Part shown: piece by piece, positions 8,446-16,371 of the stretch
How the letters are laid out: each line of letters begins with the position of its first letter
Position numbering within the stretch: position 1 is the first letter of the stretch
Origin: Streptomyces canus 299MFChir4.1
GTDB lineage: Bacteria; Actinomycetota; Actinomycetes; Streptomycetales; Streptomycetaceae
Length of the DNA stretch: 64,000 nt
Reading direction: 5' to 3'
Assembly (NCBI RefSeq): GCF_000383615.1
Contig: NZ_KB911583.1
Location: 690,193 to 754,192 of the forward strand
Position numbers and translations under genes: made by a program
Notes under the pieces: model-generated
What the model was told of the DNA's origin: nothing
The model's input: only the letters and a program-made list of their open reading frames with translations
Database searches by the model: none

Positions 8446-8913
8446 GCATGGCTCCCGAACCAGAACAAGCGGTGTCTGCACCGCGGGGCCCTCCGGTCGT
8501 TGAGCACCCTCCTTGCATACGCGCCCCGGGCCGGGCGCGTTCACGACAGGGCGTGATCCTGTGCGGCGGGGGCCTGCGGGGGCGCTTCAACCAGCCACGC
8601 CCAGAACCGTGTTGGCCGGATCTCCGCGCATACGGGTCCCGCTTCGGGCAGGGACTTCGGTCCACTGCACCCGCACGTCGAGCCGGGCCCCCGGAAGCCA
8701 CACCCCGCCACGGACTTCTCCGGCCGACCGGTCGACTCCTAGGCGCGGTCCATGCGCTCCGGTCGGCAGGGCGCGGCCCGCCCGTACACGTCCACGTGAG
8801 CCGAAAGGGCGTCGCCGGTCCGCGTGTGCCGTGACTCGAGGGTCGCCCGTGCCCCGCGACCCGCACTGGCGCGCACCCTGCGCCGATCGAACATGTTTGC
8901 CTAGACTTCCAGC
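8446..8913. other. Gene-free intergenic region with two outward promoters
   Basis: This 468-bp stretch separates divergent genes. Open frames here lack convincing codon bias, start signals or recognisable products. The only clear element is TAGACT at 8902-8907, a -10 box ending 6 nt before the ATG of the F420/PPOX gene, which lacks a Shine-Dalgarno and is probably leaderless. I see no tRNA-like arms or strong hairpins. Confidence 0.6.
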
Positions 8914-9294
8914 ATGGACGACACGCCGCTGGAGCGGCTCGGTAACGGCAAGTACCTGCTGCTCACCAGCTTCCGGAAGAACGGCACGCCGGTCGCCACC
9001 CCCGTCTGGGTGGTCCGCGACGGGGACGCGCTCGGCGCGTGGTCGGCCGCCGGCGCCTGGAAGGTGAAGCGGATCAGGGCGCGCGCGGACGTCCTCGTCG
9101 GCCCCTGTGACGTGCGGGGCAACCCGACCGGCGACCAGATCCCGGCCACGGCGGAGATCTGTGACGCGGCGACCACCGCCCGCTACCGGCAGCTCCTGGC
9201 CCGGAAGTACGGCATCCTCGGCCGGCTCACGCTCCTCGGCAGCAGGCTGCGCCGGGGGGCCGACGGGACGGTCGGAATCCGCGTGACCTTGTGA
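8914..9294 (+). CDS. PPOX-class F420-dependent oxidoreductase
   Basis: Small split-barrel flavin/deazaflavin enzyme, 126 aa. It shows the family's opening layout: GKYLLLTSFRKNGTPVATPVWVV, then a strand DALGAWSAAGAWKVKRIRA and the Val-Gly-Pro-Cys-Asp turn that precedes the cofactor-binding core. Members reduce substrates with F420H2, or bind FMN or heme. The specific reaction is not predictable. The start is probably leaderless (TAGACT at 8902-8907). A 14-bp perfect hairpin directly after the stop terminates it. Confidence 0.85.
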   Translation: MDDTPLERLGNGKYLLLTSFRKNGTPVATPVWVVRDGDALGAWSAAGAWKVKRIRARADVLVGPCDVRGNPTGDQIPATAEICDAATTARYRQLLARKYGILGRLTLLGSRLRRGADGTVGIRVTL

Positions 9295-9295
9295 C

Positions 9296-9326
9296 GAGCG
9301 GGGCCCGGTCGGACCGGGCCCCGCTC
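9296..9326. terminator. Strong bidirectional terminator
   Basis: GAGCGGGGCCCGGT and its exact complement form a 14-bp stem around a 3-nt loop. It sits between two convergent genes and starts one base after the F420/PPOX stop codon. Confidence 0.8.
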
Positions 9327-9369
9327 AGAGGGTCAGCGCGTGCTGCCGGACGGCAGCGTGCTCACGGCC

Positions 9370-12138
9370 TCACGGTCGGTCGAGCACCGTCCCCGTCAGC
9401 GCCGGCGGGTCGGGCAGCGGGTTGGCGTTGCGGTCGGTCAGCGCCAGGCGCATCGACTCGGCCGGCTCGGCCACCTGGTCCCGGACGGTCGGCGTGATGA
9501 AGTCCACGCTGGTGCTGCCGGGCGGGATGTACAGCCACACCCACAGGTTCGCGTCGGACAGCCGGCGCTCGGGGTCGGGCACGTCACCGGACCAGTCCTT
9601 GAGCCACTGCGGGTCCACGTCCTGGGTGGACAGCTCGGTGCCCTCGGTGACCGGAACCACCCGCACCGGCTGCCAGATGTCCGCCATCACGGGCGCGTCG
9701 ATGGACAGCCGCCAGGTCAGCGTCTCTCCCTCGGTCACCCGGTCCGCGACCGGCGACAGGGTGATCACCGGCTCGGGATCGTCGTTCTCGACCGTGAGCC
9801 CGCCCCGGTGACTGCCGACGACGGAGTTGTGGACGGCCTTGACCGCGATGGCGTGCTGCACGTTCTCGCCGTAGACCGTGTCGCCCTTCACCTCGACGGG
9901 TACGTCGATCGCGTTGCTGCCGGGCCGCACCGTCACCAGCTTGCTCTGGGCCCGGCCGCTGCCCGGTTCGAGGACGTACACCCGGACCTGGCCGCTGCCG
10001 TGCCCGGAGATCTTGACCGGGATCCGGTAGGTGCGGGTGCCCGAGTCGCCCTCCTTGACGATCGTGCGGCCCACGTCGACGCGGGGCAGCGCGGCCGCCT
10101 TGACCGCGGGAGTGCCCGGCGCCCAGCCCCAGGCGTCCATCAGCCAGGCCCGCCCGGACCGCGAACGGGGCGTCAGCTCAAGGGACTTCACGTGCCGGAG
10201 ATCGAGCCCGGCCCGGGTCGCCGCCGTCAGCGGGACCCGCAGTTCCTGGGCCCAGTAGGACGCGGTCCTCGCGGAGCCCGGCAGGCCCGCCACCTCGGCC
10301 CGGCCCAGCGTCACCCGACGGCCCGCGGAGTCGGTGACGGACACGTCGAACTTCGTACCGGTCGTGTTCGGCGGAACGAAGACCCGCAGCGCGAGCTTCT
10401 GGGAGCCGTGCAGGGAGAGCGGCTTGGCGGGGGTGACGCGTGCGGCCGTGCCCGGTGCGGACCACTTCACGTCCACCGCGCCGCGGCCGGTCTCCTTCTC
10501 CGTCTCCCACCACGCGAAGTGGGGGGACGAGCCGGGGGTCTCCGGACCCAGACAGGCCACAGCCGGATCGGGGTCGATCGCCGAGCACAGCCGGGCACCG
10601 GTCACCTTGACCCCGGCGTCGGGCAGGAAGCCGCCGCTGCGGCGGCCGCCGACGGCGTGGGTCAGCACCCGGGCCGGGTCGGCGGACGGGGCCCGCCTGC
10701 CGGAACCGTCGAGGAGCGGACGCACCCGGTCGTCCCCGGCGACGAAGAGCCGGGCCGCCGCGGCGATGTAGGTGGATCCCGCCTTGTGCTGCTCGGCGGC
10801 GGTCAGCCGGGTCGGGGCGCCCGGTGTGCACACCGGGTCGGCCTGGTCCGGGTCGGTCCCGAAGTCGTCCTCGGCCGGGGCCTCGGCCTCGCCCGGAGTC
10901 CACTCGCTGTTGAAGTAGTTGTGGTTGGCGCCGACCACGTAGACCGCGCTGTGCAGCGCGGTGCCCCGGCTGACGCCACGGGTGCCGTCGACGAAGTCCT
11001 CGCCCTGGAGGTCGGCGACATCGCCGTCGCAGCCCGGCAGCAGGGTCACGGACGGCACGTCGGCGACCGGATTCTGGCCGAAGATCGTCGGTCCGATCAG
11101 CACGGTCCCGCGGATCTTCCAGCGCACCGGCCCCCGGTAACCGTCCTCGGCGGCCGGCGGCGGGTAGAGGCTGTCCATGGCGGCCCGGTTGACGCCCTCG
11201 CCGCCCCGCGAGTGGCCGACGAGCAGGACCCGGGAGAGGTCGGCCTTCGGCGCCTGGCGTACGACGGCCGGGGCGGTGGAGCGGTGGGCGGCCCAGTCGG
11301 CCCAGCGGGCGAGATGCTGCCGTACCAGCGAGGAGCGCGCCTGTGCGCCGGCGTCCTCGGCCTGCCAGTCCTGGGCGTTGATGCCGTTGGCCGAGATCGA
11401 CACGGTCACATAGCCCTGGGAGGCCAGAAGCTTCTGGTCGCGCAGATAGCCCTTGTCGCTGGGGATCGGCTTGTAGCCGTCCGCGCAGGGCCAGTCGATG
11501 GTCGTGTCGTCCTCGCTGCCCGGCTTGTAGCAGGTGGAGTGGCGGCCGTGCAGGAACAGGGCGAGGGGCCGGCTGCCGGTGGCACCCTTGGGCGCCACCA
11601 CCTGGGCCCGCATCTCGACCGGGGTGGCGAACCCCGGCAGGCGCACGGGGGCGAGGTCGTACGAGCCGCTGACCGTGCGGTACGAGCCGGGCTTCCCGGG
11701 GTCCACACCGTTCGCCGGTGCCCGCGCGGGGAGCCGCACCCCTTGTGCGTCGGACTCGCGCGGCTGGTCGGCCGCCGCGTCCAACCGGCGTCCCGCGGCG
11801 GTGACTTGCAGGTCGGTCAGTGCGGTGGATCCGGCTTCGTCGAGGGCGAGCCGGAAGGTCCGCCCGTCCTTCGCCGGCTTCGGTACACCGAGCAGCCGGT
11901 CGCCTGCGCGGAACTCGACCCGCGCGTCCCCCGTGGGCACGGACTTCGACGCGCGCCAGACCAGCTCACGCGCCCCGTGCTCCCCGTCGATCCGCCATCC
12001 CCGCGGAAGTCTGTTGTCGTCCGTAGTACTCAACAACCGTGTCTGGGAGGGCTGTTGAGCCTGTGCCAGTCCGGGCGAGCCCGCCAGGGCCGCCAGCACA
12101 GCCACGGCGGTCACGCATATTCGCCGGGCAGGGTTCAA
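9370..12138 (-). CDS. Large secreted alpha/beta hydrolase-like protein
   Basis: Exported protein of 922 aa. The TTG at 12138 is taken as start: GGGAGAG lies 5 bp upstream and it gives a clean signal peptide (RRICVTAVAVLAALAGSPGLAQA). A central hydrolase domain has LFLHGRHSTCY (oxyanion region), and GHSRGGEG, the nucleophile elbow with Ser310. The C-terminal half is beta-rich; a VTEGETLTWRLSID segment near the end resembles Calx-beta or Ig-like repeats. The family in Streptomyces is uncharacterised, and lipase, esterase or peptidase activity are all possible. It is divergent from the dehydrogenase at 12324, with 185 bp between starts. The length and domain layout suggest activity on an extracellular polymer or ester. 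Confidence 0.8.
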   Translation of the reverse strand: MNPARRICVTAVAVLAALAGSPGLAQAQQPSQTRLLSTTDDNRLPRGWRIDGEHGARELVWRASKSVPTGDARVEFRAGDRLLGVPKPAKDGRTFRLALDEAGSTALTDLQVTAAGRRLDAAADQPRESDAQGVRLPARAPANGVDPGKPGSYRTVSGSYDLAPVRLPGFATPVEMRAQVVAPKGATGSRPLALFLHGRHSTCYKPGSEDDTTIDWPCADGYKPIPSDKGYLRDQKLLASQGYVTVSISANGINAQDWQAEDAGAQARSSLVRQHLARWADWAAHRSTAPAVVRQAPKADLSRVLLVGHSRGGEGVNRAAMDSLYPPPAAEDGYRGPVRWKIRGTVLIGPTIFGQNPVADVPSVTLLPGCDGDVADLQGEDFVDGTRGVSRGTALHSAVYVVGANHNYFNSEWTPGEAEAPAEDDFGTDPDQADPVCTPGAPTRLTAAEQHKAGSTYIAAAARLFVAGDDRVRPLLDGSGRRAPSADPARVLTHAVGGRRSGGFLPDAGVKVTGARLCSAIDPDPAVACLGPETPGSSPHFAWWETEKETGRGAVDVKWSAPGTAARVTPAKPLSLHGSQKLALRVFVPPNTTGTKFDVSVTDSAGRRVTLGRAEVAGLPGSARTASYWAQELRVPLTAATRAGLDLRHVKSLELTPRSRSGRAWLMDAWGWAPGTPAVKAAALPRVDVGRTIVKEGDSGTRTYRIPVKISGHGSGQVRVYVLEPGSGRAQSKLVTVRPGSNAIDVPVEVKGDTVYGENVQHAIAVKAVHNSVVGSHRGGLTVENDDPEPVITLSPVADRVTEGETLTWRLSIDAPVMADIWQPVRVVPVTEGTELSTQDVDPQWLKDWSGDVPDPERRLSDANLWVWLYIPPGSTSVDFITPTVRDQVAEPAESMRLALTDRNANPLPDPPALTGTVLDRP

Positions 12139-12323
12139 TGGTTCTCTCCCAAAACCCCGTGCGCAGACGTCCCGTCGGTCCCGGGCGCCTCTCGCGTCAC
12201 ATAGGACGGGGGAGGGGGGTCTGTGGGTTGTCTCTGCGCAACCGTGGATCGCGGGCCGACGACGCGAACAAGCCAACGACGTCGCGGGGACTAGCGGATC
12301 ACCGGTCGGGGGAGGCGCTGTCC

Positions 12324-13676
12324 ATGAGCCGAACTCCCCACCTCCGCGCGGCCGTCGTCGGCACCGGCCACCGCGCCCAGCTGTTCACCCGGGCCCTCGC
12401 CGCACGCCCCGGCCACCGCGTCGCCGCCCTGTGCGATCCCAGTCCCACCCGTATGGCCTTCCACAACCGTCTGCTCGCCGAGGCCGGCGAACCGGCCGCC
12501 GCCCAGGGGGAACCCGAAGGCTTCGCCCGCCTGCTGGCCGAGGAGGGCATCGACGAGGTCGTCGTCACCACCGTCGACGCCGAGCACGACCGCTACATCG
12601 TCCCCGCGCTCCAGGCGGGCTGCCGGGTGGTCACCGAGAAGCCGATGACGGTGGACGCCGACCGCTGCGCCCGCATCCTGGACACGGTCAAGGCCACCGG
12701 CAACTCCCTCACCGTCGCCTTCAACTACCGCTTCAACCCCGTGCACGAGAAGGTGCGTACCCTGCTCGCCGACGGCGCGATCGGCGAGATCCTCTCCGTG
12801 CACTTCGAATGGCTCCTCGACACCCGCCACGGAGCCGACTACTTCCGCCGCTGGCACCGCGAGAAGCGGTACAGCGGCGGTCTGATGGTCCACAAGGCGA
12901 GCCACCACTTCGACCTGGTCAACTGGTGGCTCGCCGACGAGCCGCAGGAGGTCTTCGGCTACGGGCGGCTCGGTTTCTACGGCCCTGAGGCGGGCGCACG
13001 CCACGGCCTGCGCCGCGACTACACCCGGGCCCACGGGGCCGCCCCGGCCGCCGACGACCCCTTCGCCCTCGATCTCGGGGCCGACGACACCCTGCGCGCC
13101 CTGTATCTGGATGCGGAGCAGGACGACGGATACCTGCGCGACCGCAATGTCTTCGACGGGCCGATCACCATCGAGGACGACATGGCGCTCGTGGTCCGCC
13201 ACGCCCGGGGCGCGACGATGACGTACCACCTCACCGCCTACTCCCCCTGGGAGGGCTACCGGGTCATGTTCAACGGCAGCGCGGGACGGCTGGAACTGGA
13301 GGTCGAGGAGAGCCGCCGGCAGGCGCCCCGGACCAGAATCACCTCGGCGAGCGGCGCGCTGCACGGGGACACCGCGGCCGACCACGCGGGCGGTGCGCGG
13401 CTCACCCTGCGGCCCCTGTGGCAGCCCCCGGTCGACGTGCCGCTCGTCACCGCCCACGAAGCGCACGGCGGGGGAGACCCGCGCATGCTCGACGCCCTCT
13501 TCGGGCCGGTGGACACCGGTGCGGGGCCCGCGAGCGAGGACACCGGTGCCGCGACGCATCCGACGGCCACCGAACGGGACGGTGCCCTGGCGCTGGGCGT
13601 GGGCATCGCCGCCAACCGGTGCTTCGAGACGGGTCAGCCGGTGCGGGTGCGCGATCTGATCCCCGGGGCATGGTGA
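12324..13676 (+). CDS. Gfo/Idh/MocA family oxidoreductase
   Basis: NAD(P)-dependent dehydrogenase, 450 aa. The N-terminal Rossmann fold starts VVGTGHRAQLF and includes the canonical VVTEKPMTVD motif. The C-terminal domain includes GGLMVHKASHHFDLVNWWL, which supplies the usual active-site His. An internal insertion (about 215-260, DYTRAHGAAPAADDPFALDL) is found in long members acting on glycans. ATG 12324 is chosen because GGAGG lies 8 bp upstream; the open frame upstream of it is antisense to the hydrolase start. It has no operon partner. The substrate is unknown. Confidence 0.88.
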   Translation: MSRTPHLRAAVVGTGHRAQLFTRALAARPGHRVAALCDPSPTRMAFHNRLLAEAGEPAAAQGEPEGFARLLAEEGIDEVVVTTVDAEHDRYIVPALQAGCRVVTEKPMTVDADRCARILDTVKATGNSLTVAFNYRFNPVHEKVRTLLADGAIGEILSVHFEWLLDTRHGADYFRRWHREKRYSGGLMVHKASHHFDLVNWWLADEPQEVFGYGRLGFYGPEAGARHGLRRDYTRAHGAAPAADDPFALDLGADDTLRALYLDAEQDDGYLRDRNVFDGPITIEDDMALVVRHARGATMTYHLTAYSPWEGYRVMFNGSAGRLELEVEESRRQAPRTRITSASGALHGDTAADHAGGARLTLRPLWQPPVDVPLVTAHEAHGGGDPRMLDALFGPVDTGAGPASEDTGAATHPTATERDGALALGVGIAANRCFETGQPVRVRDLIPGAW

Positions 13677-13682
13677 GACGTG

Positions 13683-13709
13683 CGGTTCCGTTCGCCCGCG
13701 CGGGAACCG
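13683..13709. terminator. Possible terminator between convergent genes
   Basis: CGGTTCC and GGAACCG form a 7-bp stem around a 13-nt GC-rich loop, between the dehydrogenase and DUF35 gene stops. Confidence 0.4.
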
Positions 13710-13717
13710 ACGGCGCG

Positions 13718-14131
13718 TCAGCTCCAGGCGCGGTAAGGCTCGTCGAGGAGCTGGAAGACCGGCTCGCCGCGGACCGGGTCCTTGGCCGTCGACATCCGCA
13801 CCCGGTCACCGCTGTGGATCGCGGCGGGCGGGCCCATGACCCGGCCCCGGACGACGAAGCCCTCGGCCAGCTCGATCAGCGACACATTGCGGGCGGCGGG
13901 GGTGTTGCGGTGGACCACCGTGGAGTGGCGGACCGTGCCCACCCCCTCGCTGCGCTCCGTGCGCAGGTCTCCGCCCTGGCAGACCGGACACAGCAGCCGG
14001 TGGTACATCGCCGTGCCGCACCAGGTGCAGCGCTGGAAGAGGATCGCGTCCGTGGCCGGGGCGGCGGGCTCGAGCAAGCCCGTCGCGGATCCGGCTGCCT
14101 GACGAGCCATGCTTCCTGAGTGGTGGTACAC
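13718..14131 (-). CDS. OB-fold / zinc-ribbon (DUF35) protein
   Basis: Small protein of 137 aa: a rubredoxin-like zinc ribbon (Cys35, Cys38, Cys48, Cys51) followed by an OB-fold (VGTVRHSTVVHRNT to the C-terminus). DUF35 proteins usually bind acyl-CoA and partner thiolases or enoyl-CoA hydratases, but no such partner is adjacent. The GTG at 14131 has AGGGAG 9 bp upstream; ATG 14110 would give 130 aa. Two TetR-type sites lie about 100 bp upstream and match those at the neighbouring TetR promoter, so that regulator probably controls this gene. The target pathway is probably fatty-acid or steroid-like acyl-CoA metabolism (inference). Confidence 0.82.
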   Translation of the reverse strand: MYHHSGSMARQAAGSATGLLEPAAPATDAILFQRCTWCGTAMYHRLLCPVCQGGDLRTERSEGVGTVRHSTVVHRNTPAARNVSLIELAEGFVVRGRVMGPPAAIHSGDRVRMSTAKDPVRGEPVFQLLDEPYRAWS

Positions 14132-14231
14132 GCTGGTCAACTCCCTGCGCTCGGCCGGAATCCCACGTGCTCGGGTAACCGTGCACGGACGTGCGCGGCT
14201 CCTCGTGCCGCCGTGCACATCGTCAGCGTAT

Positions 14232-14266
14232 GGCACTGAGTGTCGGCCGTAAAGGTACTGCGTACC
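14232..14266. promoter_or_regulatory. Paired TetR operator upstream of the DUF35 gene
   Basis: Two 13-bp sites 22 bp apart: GGCACTGAGTGTC (14232-14244) and the perfect palindrome GGTACTGCGTACC (14254-14266). Site pattern and spacing match the pair at 15039-15073 beside the TetR gene. Confidence 0.65.
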
Positions 14267-14317
14267 CTCTTTTTGGGCGGGCGGCTCGCGGGCTCCTCCG
14301 GCCGGTTCCGGCGCGGC

Positions 14318-15007
14318 TCAGTCCCGGTCGAGCGTGGACTCGATCTCCTGGACCACGCGCCACATGGGGGCGCCGCGGCGGGAGACGATCACCACCACGT
14401 CCTCGGGCGGCGCGTCGGCGGCGGGCGCTCCGGCCGCCCCGAAAGCGGCCTGGACATAGCCGAGCGCGTGCTCCACCGCCTCCTCGGCGTCGCCCTGCCC
14501 GTCCGAGCGCAGCCAGGAGCGCAGGGCGTTGTTGTGGGCCGCGGCCACGGCGGCGGCGATCACGTCGGCCCGCAGCGTCCCGTCGTGCAGCCCCTTCAGG
14601 CGCCCGCGCAGATACTCGGCGAAGGAGCGCTCGTAGCGCCACACCACGGACAGCTCATAGGCGCGCAGCCCCGGCACCTGCTTGGTGAGGCGGTAGCGCT
14701 GGACCGAGAAGGTCGGGTTCTCGGTGTACATGCGCAGCACCAGCCGCACCGCCTCGCAGACCCGTTCCAGCGGGTCGCACCCGGGGTCGCTCGCGGCCAG
14801 GAAGGCCGTCATGTCGGTGAGGCACCGCTCGTGGTCGGGGAAGACCACGTCCTCCTTGGACGGGAAGTACCGAAAGAACGAGCGGCGCCCGACCCCGGCG
14901 AGCGTGACGATGTCATCGACGGTGGTCTGCTCGTAACCCCGTTCCAGGAACAACTGGAAGGCGGCCGCGACCAGCGCGTCCCGCATGGCGGGCTTGGTGG
15001 AGCTCAT
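14318..15007 (-). CDS. TetR family transcriptional regulator
   Basis: Repressor of 229 aa. The N-terminal HTH (about 10-56) includes ALVAAAFQLFLERGYEQTTVDDI and a recognition helix with VGRRSFFRYFPSKEDVVF. The C-terminal ligand domain is all-helical and not assignable to a ligand. The start ATG 15007 follows a TACGTT -10 box by 7 nt with no Shine-Dalgarno, so the message is likely leaderless. An operator pair overlaps its -35 region, which suggests autorepression, and a second matching pair precedes the DUF35 gene downstream. The last ten residues end in VQEIESTLDRD. Confidence 0.9.
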   Translation of the reverse strand: MSSTKPAMRDALVAAAFQLFLERGYEQTTVDDIVTLAGVGRRSFFRYFPSKEDVVFPDHERCLTDMTAFLAASDPGCDPLERVCEAVRLVLRMYTENPTFSVQRYRLTKQVPGLRAYELSVVWRYERSFAEYLRGRLKGLHDGTLRADVIAAAVAAAHNNALRSWLRSDGQGDAEEAVEHALGYVQAAFGAAGAPAADAPPEDVVVIVSRRGAPMWRVVQEIESTLDRD

Positions 15008-15014
15008 GGTCGCG

Positions 15015-15020
15015 AACGTA
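15015..15020 (-). promoter_or_regulatory. -10 box of the TetR gene
   Basis: TACGTT on the minus strand ends 7 nt before the ATG at 15007; the operator pair covers the -35 position. Confidence 0.45.
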
Positions 15021-15038
15021 GCACCTGAACCGCCATAT

Positions 15039-15073
15039 GGCACTGGGTGCAGTCCCCCAGGGAACTGAGTGCT
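15039..15073. promoter_or_regulatory. Paired TetR operator upstream of the TetR gene
   Basis: GGCACTGGGTGCA (15039-15051) and GGAACTGAGTGCT (15061-15073) are 22 bp apart, start to start, exactly like the pair at 14232-14266. The spacing is two helical turns, as expected when two repressor dimers bind side by side. Confidence 0.65.
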
Positions 15074-15166
15074 GTTCTCCGTGCGCTGAACTCCCGGACC
15101 CGCGGCGCCGTATCACTTGCCGGGGGCCGGTTCAGACCCGTGTGCGCGGGACGGAAGGAGACCAGG

Positions 15167-15835
15167 ATGCCGACACCGTCCGACCGAGGGGCGCCGCCGG
15201 ACCGGACGCCCCTCGAACCCATCAGGGTGCTGCGTCCGCGCCGTACCGACGCGCTCGCGGAGCTGATGAAGGACATGCCGCCCCGCTCCCCGGTCGGATA
15301 CGACTCCTTCGCCCTGCCCGGGCCGCCGTCGGGAACCGAGGAGTCGACCCAGGAACTGCCGCCCGTCAGGGACGACCACGACCGCACGCGACGCTCCCGC
15401 GACATCCCCCGCGGCCGGGTGCCGGGACTGCGCCGTACGGCGATCGCGATGGCCGTGACCGCGGCCGCGGTGATCGGCTTCGGCTGCGCGCTCCTGCTCG
15501 CGGACCGGGGGGAGACCACCGCCGCGGCGGCCCCGCGGCCGACCGCGACCCCGTCCGCAGCCCCCACACCCACCCCGACGGCCTCCGGCGCCACCGACCC
15601 CGACGGCTCCGGCACGCTCCGCCAGGGAGACAGCGGCCCCGAGGTGAGCGACCTCCAGGAACGTCTGCGGCACATCCCGAACGTGTACGACAACGGCTCC
15701 ACCGACGGCACCTACGACACGACCCTGACCGAAGCCGTGGCCCGTTTCCAGCTCTGGTACGGCATCCGCGGCGACGAGGACGGCGTGTACGGCGACGACA
15801 CACGGCGTGACCTGGAGTCCCGCACGGGAGGCTGA
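15167..15835 (+). CDS. Membrane-anchored peptidoglycan-binding protein
   Basis: Cell-envelope protein of 222 aa. A charged cytoplasmic N-terminus (about 1-87) leads to one membrane helix (about 90-112, TAIAMAVTAAAVIGFGCALLL), then an Ala/Pro/Thr-rich linker and a C-terminal PG_binding_1 domain (about 150-222) with LRQGDSGPEVSDLQERL and the GxYGDDTRRDLE turn. It probably tethers or senses the cell wall. There is no catalytic domain. The ATG at 15167 has GGAAGGAG upstream; longer in-frame starts would run back into the TetR promoter. The flavin reductase gene follows 18 bp later and may be cotranscribed. Confidence 0.85.
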   Translation: MPTPSDRGAPPDRTPLEPIRVLRPRRTDALAELMKDMPPRSPVGYDSFALPGPPSGTEESTQELPPVRDDHDRTRRSRDIPRGRVPGLRRTAIAMAVTAAAVIGFGCALLLADRGETTAAAAPRPTATPSAAPTPTPTASGATDPDGSGTLRQGDSGPEVSDLQERLRHIPNVYDNGSTDGTYDTTLTEAVARFQLWYGIRGDEDGVYGDDTRRDLESRTGG

Positions 15836-15853
15836 TCGGGGAGGATGGCGGGC

Positions 15854-16336
15854 ATGGACGCGTTCATCGACCGGCTCGACCCCGACATGTGTGTGGTGAC
15901 CGCCGCTGCGGACGGCGACCGCGCGGGCTGTCTCGTCGGATTCGCCTCACAGTGCTCGATCGAGCCCGTGCGGTACGCGGTGTGGCTGTCGAAGGCCAAC
16001 CGCACCTACCGGGTGGCCCGGACCGCGCCCCGCCTCGCCGTCCATCTGCTCACCCGCGAACAGCGTGGCCTCGCCGAGCTGTTCGGCGGGGAGACGGGGG
16101 ACCGCACGGACAAGTTCGCCCGGGTCCGCTGGCGGGAGGAGGCCGGCGGGGCGGTCGTGCTGGACGAGGCCGCGGCCTGGTTCGTCGGCACGGTCGTGCT
16201 GCGCGTCGAGGGCGGCGACCACGTGGGGTTCGTCCTGGAACCGGAGACGTGGGGCGGAGGCGAGGACACCGAGGGCGCGAGGCTGCTGCGGCTGTCGGAC
16301 GCGACCTCCATCTCGCCCGGCCACCCGGCGGACTGA
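15854..16336 (+). CDS. Flavin reductase-like FMN-binding protein
   Basis: Split-barrel flavoprotein of 160 aa. It carries the family pattern MCVVTAAADGDRAGCLVGFASQCSIEP near the N-terminus, followed by SKANRTYRVARTAPRLAVHLL. Such proteins bind FMN and reduce it or a small substrate with NAD(P)H. ATG 15854 is preferred to ATG 15845 because GGGGAGG lies 9 bp before it but directly abuts the earlier one. A partner monooxygenase is not visible nearby. Confidence 0.83.
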   Translation: MDAFIDRLDPDMCVVTAAADGDRAGCLVGFASQCSIEPVRYAVWLSKANRTYRVARTAPRLAVHLLTREQRGLAELFGGETGDRTDKFARVRWREEAGGAVVLDEAAAWFVGTVVLRVEGGDHVGFVLEPETWGGGEDTEGARLLRLSDATSISPGHPAD

Positions 16337-16371
16337 GCCAGGACGCCCGTACCGCGCGTGGTTCCGGCGGC

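Noticed and set aside
8446..8913. Overlapping open frames in the 468-bp gap
   Set aside because: Poor codon bias, no ribosome sites, and composition typical of shadows of neighbouring genes.
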